DNA from: Hyphomicrobiales bacterium
GTDB taxonomy: Bacteria > Pseudomonadota > Alphaproteobacteria > Rhizobiales > Xanthobacteraceae
NCBI GenBank assembly: GCA_016210825.1
Contig: JACQTM010000371.1
Location: 1-13,130 of the forward strand
Direction: 5' to 3'
DNA length: 13,130 nucleotides
The position numbers were made by a program, and so were the translations under genes. This document shows positions 5,592 to 11,391 of the stretch, in pieces. A model generated the notes under the pieces. The model did no database searches and was not told the origin of the DNA. It saw only the letters and a program-made list of their open reading frames with translations. Positions within the stretch are counted from its first letter, which is position 1; the number at the start of each line of letters is the position of its first letter.

Positions 5592-6854
5592 TCACGCCGC
5601 CGCAAATTTCAACAGCTTAATCGCGTCGAAGTCCTGCACGCCACCGCCGACACGCTTCGTTGTGTAGAACAAGACGTAAGGCTTGGCGGAGTACGGATCG
5701 CGCAACACGCGCACGCCCAGGCGATCGACGATCAGGTAGCCACGCCGAAAATCGCCGAAGGCGATGGAATAGCTGCCGTCGGCGATGCCGGGCATTTCTT
5801 CGGCTTCGGTCACCGCAAATGTCATGAGCGTAGCGCGGCCGCCCGCCTGCACCGGCGGCTGCCAGAGGTAATTGCCCGTCGAGTCCTTGAACTTGCGCAC
5901 GATGCCTTGCGTCCTGCGGTTCATCACGAAGGTGCCGTTCTGGCGGTAGCCCGGCCGCATCGTGTAGACGAGATCGATCAGAACGTCCGATGGAGTGCTC
6001 GACGGAAAAGCGCCGGCGGCGCCGGTCGCAATGTAGCCGAGCTTGCCCCATTGCCATGACGTCTCATCGACGGTGTCGTACGCGAGGAAGCCCTTCGGCT
6101 TATTGACGCCGTCGCCGTTGACGAAGGCCGCACCCTCCTGCTCGGCAAAGGCGTGCTCCACCTCCATCGCGATCCACTCGTCGATGTTCACCGCGGAATC
6201 CTCAAGCAGCGAGGAGGTCGCGGCCGGCATGGCATAAAGCTCCATCGCCGGGAACGACAGCTCGTCGAGCACGGGGGAAGCGGTCTGCGTGCGCGCCGCC
6301 GTCTCACCGACCCAGCCGACGGCAGGGCCCGCTGTCATGAACGGCTTCTTGTAGACGGCCGACGAAATCTCGCGCACGCCGGCAATCGCGCGGATCGGCG
6401 AGATGTTGGCGAGCCGCTTGCTGATCGTGTATTCGATTTCGGCGGGCACGAGAAAGCCGCCGTCTGGATTGGAGCCAACCGACAGCGCCTTCATCTCAAG
6501 CGCACGCAGGTTGGCGCTCTCGCCGCTGCGCACGTAGGATTCGAATGCTGTCTTGTGCTCGTTCGCCTCATGCGCTTTCGCGCGCGAGCGCTCCGGCCCA
6601 AGATGCGGCCGCGCGGTTTTCAGCGTGATTTCATCAAGCCGTTGCTGATGCGTATCGAGCGCGGAATTAATCCGCACCAATTTCTCATCGTTCAGCGCAT
6701 CGGCGGACCGCCGCTCGATGGCGGCAAGTCTCTCGTCGTTCGTTGCCTTGAACGTCTCGAAGGTCCGCATCATTTCGGCGTGAAGCGTGGTCGCGTCGGA
6801 TGACGGAATACCGGCCTTGGTTTCAGGCGCGGCGTTATGAAAGTCGATGTCCAT
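5592..6854 (-). CDS. HK97-family major capsid protein
   Basis: The protein has 420 residues and would form the icosahedral shell of a phage or gene transfer agent particle. I chose the ATG at 6854 because an AAGGAGA ribosome site (CTCCTT at 6861-6866 on the + strand) lies 6 bases upstream; the frame is open to 6917 without such a signal. Residues 1 to about 120 are charged and helical, like the scaffolding delta domain removed by the prohead protease. The mature part follows, with SNPDGGFLVPAEI, a GWVGE segment, NIDEWIAMEVE and a GDFRRGYLI strand, all typical of Phage_capsid. In related clusters this gene directly follows the protease; here about 3.3 kb of toxin genes separate them. Its last 20 codons recur as fragments at 4010 and 2477. 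Confidence 0.93.
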   Translation of the reverse strand: MDIDFHNAAPETKAGIPSSDATTLHAEMMRTFETFKATNDERLAAIERRSADALNDEKLVRINSALDTHQQRLDEITLKTARPHLGPERSRAKAHEANEHKTAFESYVRSGESANLRALEMKALSVGSNPDGGFLVPAEIEYTISKRLANISPIRAIAGVREISSAVYKKPFMTAGPAVGWVGETAARTQTASPVLDELSFPAMELYAMPAATSSLLEDSAVNIDEWIAMEVEHAFAEQEGAAFVNGDGVNKPKGFLAYDTVDETSWQWGKLGYIATGAAGAFPSSTPSDVLIDLVYTMRPGYRQNGTFVMNRRTQGIVRKFKDSTGNYLWQPPVQAGGRATLMTFAVTEAEEMPGIADGSYSIAFGDFRRGYLIVDRLGVRVLRDPYSAKPYVLFYTTKRVGGGVQDFDAIKLLKFAAA

Positions 6855-7013
6855 GTAGTTCTCCTTGTGAATCGAATGAATGCGTTCCGCACGCGGCGGC
6901 GGCGCAAGGCCGCGCATCGCATCAGGGACGGATTCGTTGGATTATTCGTGAGGTCAGTGATTAACTTTAGAAAGATGGCATCCGAAAAGACGTTTGCCGG
7001 TCCCGCTCACATT

Positions 7014-7265
7014 TCATTTTGCATCGCGGATAGCCTCGTGGAAGGCCGCGCGATCTTGCTCTTCAATAAAATAGAAATCGGTTACCGCATTTGAAAAACC
7101 AGGCGATAGCTCGTCGCTGCGAAGATGCCCCTTTGCAATACGATTCAGGAGAGACCGAGCCGCGTTGTATTGATTCTCGTCATCGAATCGAAACGTCGCC
7201 TCGGTACCTGACCACGCCATATAGCAGGCAATCTCAAATTTCTTGGCGTTCTGCATTGAGGTCAC
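7014..7265 (-). CDS. Putative immunity protein paired with the broken RNase A-like toxin
   Basis: The 83-residue protein starts at a GTG that overlaps the toxin stop as GTGA (7262-7265); an ATG at 7256 is the alternative. It is not related to the CdiI-like proteins encoded at 2547-2849 and 7868-8152, although the toxin before it is of the same RNase A-like class as the one at 2846-3751. I do not recognise a family. It has no signal peptide and is soluble-looking, with FYFIEEQDRAAFHEAIRDAK at its end. The immunity role is inferred from coupling. The full capsid gene begins 160 bases downstream. Confidence 0.55.
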   Translation of the reverse strand: MTSMQNAKKFEIACYMAWSGTEATFRFDDENQYNAARSLLNRIAKGHLRSDELSPGFSNAVTDFYFIEEQDRAAFHEAIRDAK

Positions 7266-7867
7266 CGGTTGCTTGGAAAGGCAGTCAAGACTGTGTACCC
7301 CTTACGTGAAGTTCGATCGTGAATTATCACCACGCCGACCTTGCTCGTTTGTCGAATATATGTGCTCGATTGGATGTCTGGCGCGACAGCTTCGATACCA
7401 GTAATGGTATCAAACGCCTTGAATACTGTTGCCCTTTCGCGCGCGCCGGTCGCAACTTGATCAACAATAACTCGATTTTGAGCCAGGGCCGAGTTTACCA
7501 GCTTGGTGGCCGCATCCATCGATGAGAACGAGCCTGAACGCGAGTCACGCGCGTTAGGATTTTCTAAGAACGCCTCACGGGCCTGAGCGATTAGCGTGTC
7601 TGGATTCTTATTCACGTGTTTTTCGATTGTATGTCCGTCAATACGTTCTTCTTAATGCAGATCGACTAGACGGACAGTCTGCTGATCATCCTGTGCAAAC
7701 TGGGTGCCCGGCTCAAAAAAATTATCCGGCGTCGCATCGGAAAGAATCTGCGGATCGCCTGCGCCGGCGCCGCCCATTTGCGCGACGCGCGTCCACTGCC
7801 CGCCATCGGGATTTCCCGCCGGCACGCGCAGCTGGGTGGGGCTGTATTTGTGCCCGCGCGCCGCAAT
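7262..7867 (-). pseudogene. Truncated RNase A-like toxin with an in-frame stop and lost catalytic residues
   Basis: One - strand frame runs from the linker (HKYSP, LRVPAGNPDGGQWT) into LVDLH, then a TAA at 7652-7654, then EERIDGHTIEKHV and the rest of a CdiA-CT RNase A-like domain to a TGA at 7262. The shared N-terminal domain is missing: the linker begins immediately after the stop codon of the preceding immunity gene. The part after the stop could start at the GTG or ATG-like codons near 7615 but would lack a delivery domain. Compared with the intact toxin, His is kept, the expected Arg is Gln (IAQ), Thr is kept and the expected Tyr is Phe (TAFP). Three independent lesions mark it as a decaying toxin module. 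Confidence 0.75.
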
Positions 7868-8152
7868 TTACGACCGCTCTATCAGATCCCGGATCATTGC
7901 AAAAAATCCGCGCAGCCCATCATCGCCCGAGAAATAGTAATCCGCGCTCGTGCCATTCCATATGCGCTGTAGCTCAGCATCGTCATGATTTCCAGCCGTC
8001 AGTTCAGTTAGAAATTGCTTTAATACATTTTTCTGTTCGACATTGAGGCTATCCAAAGCTGACGCAATCCATTCTTCGCCAGTGGAAAATTCCTGACGGC
8101 TACCTTGGTAGAACCCGCTGGCGAAACGTTCAAATTCATCCGGAATGATCAT
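7868..8152 (-). CDS. Orphan CdiI-like immunity protein
   Basis: The 94-residue protein is a paralogue of the immunity protein encoded at 2547-2849: shared features are FASGFYQ against FCSGLHQ, a W-ASAL or W-RGAL segment, DDAELQ against DAQLQ, and FFAMIRDLI against FLAMVRDAI. No toxin lies directly upstream. It follows a DUF2019 gene after 18 bases, and its own stop codon is fused in frame to the linker of the truncated toxin. It is probably an immunity gene kept after loss of its RNase A-like toxin, which would still protect against sibling cells carrying that toxin. Confidence 0.65.
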   Translation of the reverse strand: MIIPDEFERFASGFYQGSRQEFSTGEEWIASALDSLNVEQKNVLKQFLTELTAGNHDDAELQRIWNGTSADYYFSGDDGLRGFFAMIRDLIERS

Positions 8153-8170
8153 TGTAGTTTGCTCTCAGTG

Positions 8171-8551
8171 CTAATTGGGTACGTATGTTCCGTCGTCCAG
8201 GGCCCTGATCATACCCAACGCATCGGCGGCCTGTGGAAATTCCGCCCGATCATTGATATTTTGCAGCACCCGACGCGCGGCATCTGGGGCTACAGCCAGA
8301 GTAGCGATTGCGGCCGTAAGACGGACCTGCGCATTTTGATGGTTATGGAGTCTAAGCAATGCACGCCTTTGATCGCCAATACGTGTCTTTAATTCCAGTT
8401 CGGCAGCTTCCATTTGTCGATAAAGACGGGTGAACTTAGCATTGTCATCGTCGAGAATCGCCCTATGTTGATCGAGCGCAATGACTGTGAAACGCTGAAC
8501 TAGTTGGTCGACCGTTATTTCTGACAAACCTGCCAAGTTGATCCGTCTCAT
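8171..8551 (-). CDS. DUF2019 protein, second copy (orphan immunity candidate)
   Basis: The 126-residue protein is closely similar to the one encoded at 8836-9207 along its whole length: both carry VDQLVQRF or VEQLVQLF, IALDQ, AKF-RLY or AKYNRLY, GDQRRALL or DDQRRALI, APDAARRVLQ or APEAARRVLQ, and end in GT-VPN. This is the DUF2019 family, all-helical and HEAT-like in appearance. Its ATG overlaps the position where the stop of the adjacent toxin remnant would lie before its frameshift (ATGA at 8548-8551). The family has no established biochemical role. Position next to a toxin C-terminus suggests immunity. It appears to be a duplicate retained after its toxin was cut down. Confidence 0.7.
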   Translation of the reverse strand: MRRINLAGLSEITVDQLVQRFTVIALDQHRAILDDDNAKFTRLYRQMEAAELELKTRIGDQRRALLRLHNHQNAQVRLTAAIATLAVAPDAARRVLQNINDRAEFPQAADALGMIRALDDGTYVPN

Positions 8552-8798
8552 GGCTTTAGCACCTGATGCTCAATGAGCGCAGGCCTAATCTGGTCCGCTC
8601 TGCCCAATCTTTGTCTTTCAAATACTCTCTTGGTGACAATCCGTTGAATTTCTTGTTCGGCCGCCCATACCATCCAATAATCTCCCAGCGCTTTATCTGG
8701 GGAACGAACACCAAGTTCTCGGGCCTGTCGATGAGCGATCTCGAAAAACTATCCTGGCCTGCGAGCGTCTCCTCGACAAGGTTGGAAACACCGTCTCT
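8548..8798 (-). pseudogene. Remnant of a DHH-type toxin C-terminus
   Basis: The - strand frame ending at 8556 encodes SNLVEE, RPENLVFVP, KRWEI and NGLSPREYLKDKDWAER, which aligns with the end of toxin 1 (HHIVEQ, GPQNLIRIP, KHWEI and FGGLSPRDYLRDKDWAER). The two His of toxin 1 are replaced by SN. There is a TGA at 8799-8801 and no start codon. A net loss of 4 bases after DKDWAER shifts the frame, although the original end (LIEHQVLKP and TGA at 8548) is still readable in another frame. It is a second, dead copy of the toxin tip in front of a second DUF2019 gene. Confidence 0.75.
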
Positions 8799-8835
8799 TC
8801 ATTTCGAAGTGCAAGCCGCTGTCCGTCGTTAGCAC

Positions 8836-9207
8836 CTAATTCGGAACAAATGTCCCATTGTCCAGCGCCCGCAATATTCCGTTCGCATCAGCGGCCTGTG
8901 GAAATTCTGCCCGATCGCTAATAATCTGCAACACTCGCCGTGCAGCCTCAGGTGCAAGTCCTAAAGTCGTTATCGCGGCTTTCAGCCTTACCTGCACATT
9001 CGGATGATCATAGAGCTCAATTAGTGCACGCCTCTGATCGTCTGCGCGGCGTTTCAATTCATTTTTGACATCATCCATCTGCGAATAAAGGCGATTATAT
9101 TTTGCGTTATCATTCGTCATAATCGCTTTATCCTGATCCAGGGCGATAGTGATAAAAAGTTGCACTAGCTGCTCCACGGTCATGTCTTGAAGGCCAATGC
9201 GCGTCAT
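8836..9207 (-). CDS. DUF2019 protein, probable immunity protein of toxin 1
   Basis: The 123-residue, mainly helical protein belongs to DUF2019. Its ATG overlaps the toxin 1 stop codon as ATGA (9204-9207), implying translational coupling and 1:1 production. The sequence is highly charged, with repeated helices such as VEQLVQLFITIALDQ and APEAARRVLQII, and no export signal. By position it should bind the DHH-type nuclease domain and neutralise it. A paralogue lies at 8171-8551. Family assignment is by recognition; the immunity role is inferred from the overlap and from the pattern repeated at the other toxins. Confidence 0.72.
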   Translation of the reverse strand: MTRIGLQDMTVEQLVQLFITIALDQDKAIMTNDNAKYNRLYSQMDDVKNELKRRADDQRRALIELYDHPNVQVRLKAAITTLGLAPEAARRVLQIISDRAEFPQAADANGILRALDNGTFVPN

Positions 9208-10163
9208 GGCTTAAGAACCTTATGCTCTATGAGAGATTCTCGACCCACACGGACTCTTTCAGCCCAATCCTTGTCTCGCAAATAGTCTCTCGGAGACAAA
9301 CCTCCAAAAGTTTCGTTACGCCTTGAGAACCAAGCGCTAATCTCCCAATGCTTCAAGGTCGGGATGCGGATCAGATTTTGGGGTCCGTTGATCATTGACT
9401 CTGGAAATTCCGCGTCGCGTGCGGACGCTTGCTCCACGATATGATGATCTTGATAGCCGCGCGTTGTCGTTTTTGACACCGCCTGCTGCAATGCCTCCAG
9501 GCTTTTCGGCGGATCCTGATAAGCCTCTATGAAGGGGCGATCGGTATCAAGCCACGACATCGCCTCGTAGGCGGCCATGAAAGCCTGAACCGGCCCACCA
9601 ACTCTGACAGCCCTTGCCACCCAACGCGCCGCGGCTTTCAGAAAATCGTTAACCTCCGACGCCGCTGGCGGTCTTCGCGGTGGAATTTCCGGTGGGTCCT
9701 CAAGCGGCGGCTCTTCAATATGACCAACATTGGCGGCGCTGACATCCGTTAGCCCGATATCATTGTCGTTACCTTCAACAAGGTCGGCGTCATCGATGCT
9801 GTTATCACCGCTTCCAGTCCGCCGGAGATTGTCAGTCCATTGCCCGCCATCGGGATTGCCGGCCGGTACGCGCGGTTGATCGGGGCTGTATTTGCGCGCG
9901 TGCCATTCGCGCTTCAGCGCCTCGAAATCGCGGCGTATCGCGTCAAGCTCGCGCTGAAGCTCGGCGGCTTCGGCGTTGTCATGCGGTGAGACTTCGACGG
10001 TCTCAGCTTCCGGCCAAAAATATTTCACCGCGTCCTTGCCGTCGTAGCGCGGCGCGTCGGGCGACATAAAGCGATAGGCGTCGGGGCGCACCCATCGATA
10101 GGCATCAGGCCGCATCCAGCGCCTGCGCTGGTGTTCCTGCCAAGCGTTTTCAAATTTACTCAT
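9204..10163 (-). CDS. Polymorphic toxin 1: phage-linked N-domain fused to a DHH-type nuclease-like domain
   Basis: The 319-residue protein starts at an ATG overlapping the prohead protease stop (ATGA, 10160-10163), so it is made as part of the head operon. Residues 1-95 are the shared N-terminal domain: tandem RPDAYRW/RPDAYRF at about 19-32, KYFWPEAE at 47-54 and a coiled-coil at about 60-90. Residues 97-110 are the QPRVPAG and DGGQWT linker. An acidic and Pro-rich region runs from 115 to 170. The C-terminal part from about 230 holds YQDHHIVEQ (His240, His241), then NLIRIPTLKHWEI and SPRDYL, resembling HNH-like toxin tips found at the ends of polymorphic toxins. A metal-dependent nuclease is likely but not proven. 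No signal peptide. The open frame extends upstream to 10835 but there it only shadows the protease gene. Confidence 0.78.
   Translation of the reverse strand: MSKFENAWQEHQRRRWMRPDAYRWVRPDAYRFMSPDAPRYDGKDAVKYFWPEAETVEVSPHDNAEAAELQRELDAIRRDFEALKREWHARKYSPDQPRVPAGNPDGGQWTDNLRRTGSGDNSIDDADLVEGNDNDIGLTDVSAANVGHIEEPPLEDPPEIPPRRPPAASEVNDFLKAAARWVARAVRVGGPVQAFMAAYEAMSWLDTDRPFIEAYQDPPKSLEALQQAVSKTTTRGYQDHHIVEQASARDAEFPESMINGPQNLIRIPTLKHWEISAWFSRRNETFGGLSPRDYLRDKDWAERVRVGRESLIEHKVLKP
9893..10163 (-). repeat. Toxin N-domain repeat, copy A
   Basis: This is the coding copy of the shared N-terminal domain that directly follows the protease gene. It matches 5066-5349 and 3466-3751 but lacks their non-coding leader and terminator, because its start codon overlaps the protease stop. 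This suggests copy A is the ancestral position. Confidence 0.7.
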
Positions 10164-10717
10164 GCGACGCGTTCCGAATGGCGGGCAAGCGTGCGCCGCT
10201 CGCGCCCGTTGCGCGCCCGCACGGGAACAAGCGCCGGCCGGGAGGGGAACCGCGGCGCTTGCTTCACCGTGCGGACGCGCGCCCCGGGGAGCAGCGGAAA
10301 GGTGACGATCGAGATTTCCCAGAGGTCGATCTGCACGAGCTTGCGCACGCGCGTTCGCGGTTCGACGCGGCTCTTCACCGTGCGAAAGCCGATGGAGAGC
10401 CCATCGGCCGCGCCGGCTTTCAAGAGCGCGAATAATTCGCGCGCGCGCATCACCTCCGGGATCAGCCGCCCGCGCGCGAACAGCCCGCGAAAATCCTCGT
10501 AGAGATCGAGCCACACACCGATCGGCTCGGCGGGATCGTGTTGAAACAGCATTGGTACGCGGCGGACGCCGCGCCGCGCGAGCGACTGTGCGAACGCGCC
10601 GGGCATCACCATGTCGCGCGCCTGATCCACTTCGCCGAACAAGCTGGCATAGCCTTCGACCGTGCCTTCGACATCGAGGGAAAATCGCGGGCGCGAGAAA
10701 TCGGTTGGTGCGAGCAT
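10160..10717 (-). CDS. HK97-family prohead protease
   Basis: The 185-residue enzyme matures the capsid by cutting the scaffolding part of the major capsid protein inside the prohead, then degrades itself. The fold signature is clear: GYASLFGEVD, a Ser/Gly-rich MPGAF segment, the catalytic His in LFQHDP, the nucleophile Ser in GLSIGF, and the acidic strand LWEISIVTFP. I placed the start at the ATG at 10717, preceded by AAGGGA; the open frame upstream to 10789 only reads through a palindromic repeat. The stop overlaps the start of toxin 1, tying the toxin to capsid maturation. The C-terminus from about residue 150 is Arg-rich. Confidence 0.92.
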   Translation of the reverse strand: MLAPTDFSRPRFSLDVEGTVEGYASLFGEVDQARDMVMPGAFAQSLARRGVRRVPMLFQHDPAEPIGVWLDLYEDFRGLFARGRLIPEVMRARELFALLKAGAADGLSIGFRTVKSRVEPRTRVRKLVQIDLWEISIVTFPLLPGARVRTVKQAPRFPSRPALVPVRARNGRERRTLARHSERVA

Positions 10718-10726
10718 GAAAATCCC

Positions 10727-10847
10727 TTTCCCTCCCCTCGATGGGGAGGGTGGCTGCGAGCGACAGCGAGCAGTCGGGTGGGGTGGCATTTCGCGGCGGC
10801 CCCACCCGGCCGGCTACGCCGGCCACCCTCCCCACAAGGGGGAGGGA
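10727..10847. repeat. Palindromic GC-rich intergenic repeat
   Basis: CCCTCCCC (10730-10737) pairs with GGGGAGGG (10743-10750), and CCCTCCCC (10826-10833) pairs with GGGGAGGG across an ACAA loop (to 10846). A GGGTGGGG/CCCCACCC pair lies between them. The same hairpin recurs at 11251-11273 and 11361-11381. This is a familiar REP-like element of Hyphomicrobiales. It separates the protease from the small gene upstream and overlaps its ribosome site. Confidence 0.7.
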
Positions 10848-10872
10848 TCAGAGGAGACGCCGCCGCGAAGCG

Positions 10873-11055
10873 TCAGCTTTTGGTGCGGCGGCTTTTATCC
10901 TTGGAGCGCCTCGCGCTTTTCGCACTGCGCGTCGGCGGTTGCTTGCCGATACGATCGAGATGTTCGAGGAATTCCCGGAATACGCTGAGATGATCGCGCC
11001 GCGGCGGATTATCCCCGCGCAGGTTGCGCAGAACGGTGTGCAACGTATCCATCAT
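10873..11055 (-). CDS. Small basic protein of the head operon
   Basis: This 60-residue protein starts at an ATG at 11055 (a second ATG follows directly) that overlaps the stop codon of the preceding gene. The first 40 residues look globular and helical (FREFLEHLDRI); the last 20 are dense in Lys and Arg and could bind nucleic acid. Codon use fits a real GC-rich gene and the overlap supports translation in the head operon. I do not recognise a family. Small genes in this slot between portal and protease are known from gene transfer agent clusters. Confidence 0.55.
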   Translation of the reverse strand: MMDTLHTVLRNLRGDNPPRRDHLSVFREFLEHLDRIGKQPPTRSAKSARRSKDKSRRTKS

Positions 11056-11237
11056 CGGCCTCCAAAGCGTTTGTTGAAGCGCGCAAGCTCGCGCACGAAA
11101 TCGTCGAAGCGGCGCATGAATGCGGCAAGTTCGCGCAGCGCGAATAACAGCAGTGCGCTCGCGCTCGTCGCCCACAGAAACAGCGCCAGATGCGCGAGAT
11201 CGCCGCGTTCGGCGAAGGTGCGGGTGAGATCGGTCAT
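11052..11237 (-). CDS. Small membrane-associated protein between portal and protease (DUF6107-like)
   Basis: The 61-residue protein has one hydrophobic segment at about residues 16-34 (LALFLWATSASALLLFAL) flanked by charged regions, so it is probably a single-pass membrane protein or an amphipathic helix. The tail contains RRFDDFVRELARF. It resembles the small protein found at this place in gene transfer agent-like clusters of Hyphomicrobiales, next to the portal gene. Its function is unknown. It overlaps the following small gene, consistent with a single operon. The family name is from memory. Confidence 0.6.
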   Translation of the reverse strand: MTDLTRTFAERGDLAHLALFLWATSASALLLFALRELAAFMRRFDDFVRELARFNKRFGGR

Positions 11238-11250
11238 TTGCGTCTCTATT

Positions 11251-11381
11251 CCCTCCCCCCTTGTGGGGGAGGGTCAGGGAGGGGGTCCCACCCTTAAGCA
11301 GCATCATCGCGAATTTGGACCGACCCCCACCCCGCCGCCTGCGCTTCGCTACGGCGGCGACCCTCCCCACAAGGGGGAGGG
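11251..11381. repeat. Pair of palindromic GC-rich repeats after the portal gene
   Basis: CCCTCCCCCC-TTGT-GGGGGAGGG lies at 11251-11273 and CCCTCCCC-ACAA-GGGGGAGGG at 11361-11381. They are the same element as at 10727-10847. They fill the 154-base gap between the portal gene and the next small gene, and their strong stems could weaken or terminate transcription from the portal. Confidence 0.65.
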
Positions 11382-11391
11382 ATAATGAAGT

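Noticed and set aside
6153..6803. 216-residue + strand open frame
   Set aside because: It is antisense to the capsid gene and rich in Arg/His/Gly in the manner of shadow frames.
8566..8832. + strand open frame of 88 residues
   Set aside because: It is antisense to the toxin-tip remnant, whose match to toxin 1 is clear.
10164..10835. Open frame extending toxin 1 upstream to give a 543-residue protein
   Set aside because: The extra part overlaps the protease gene in another frame and reads as an Arg-rich shadow; the ATG at 10163 coincides with the conserved N-domain start.
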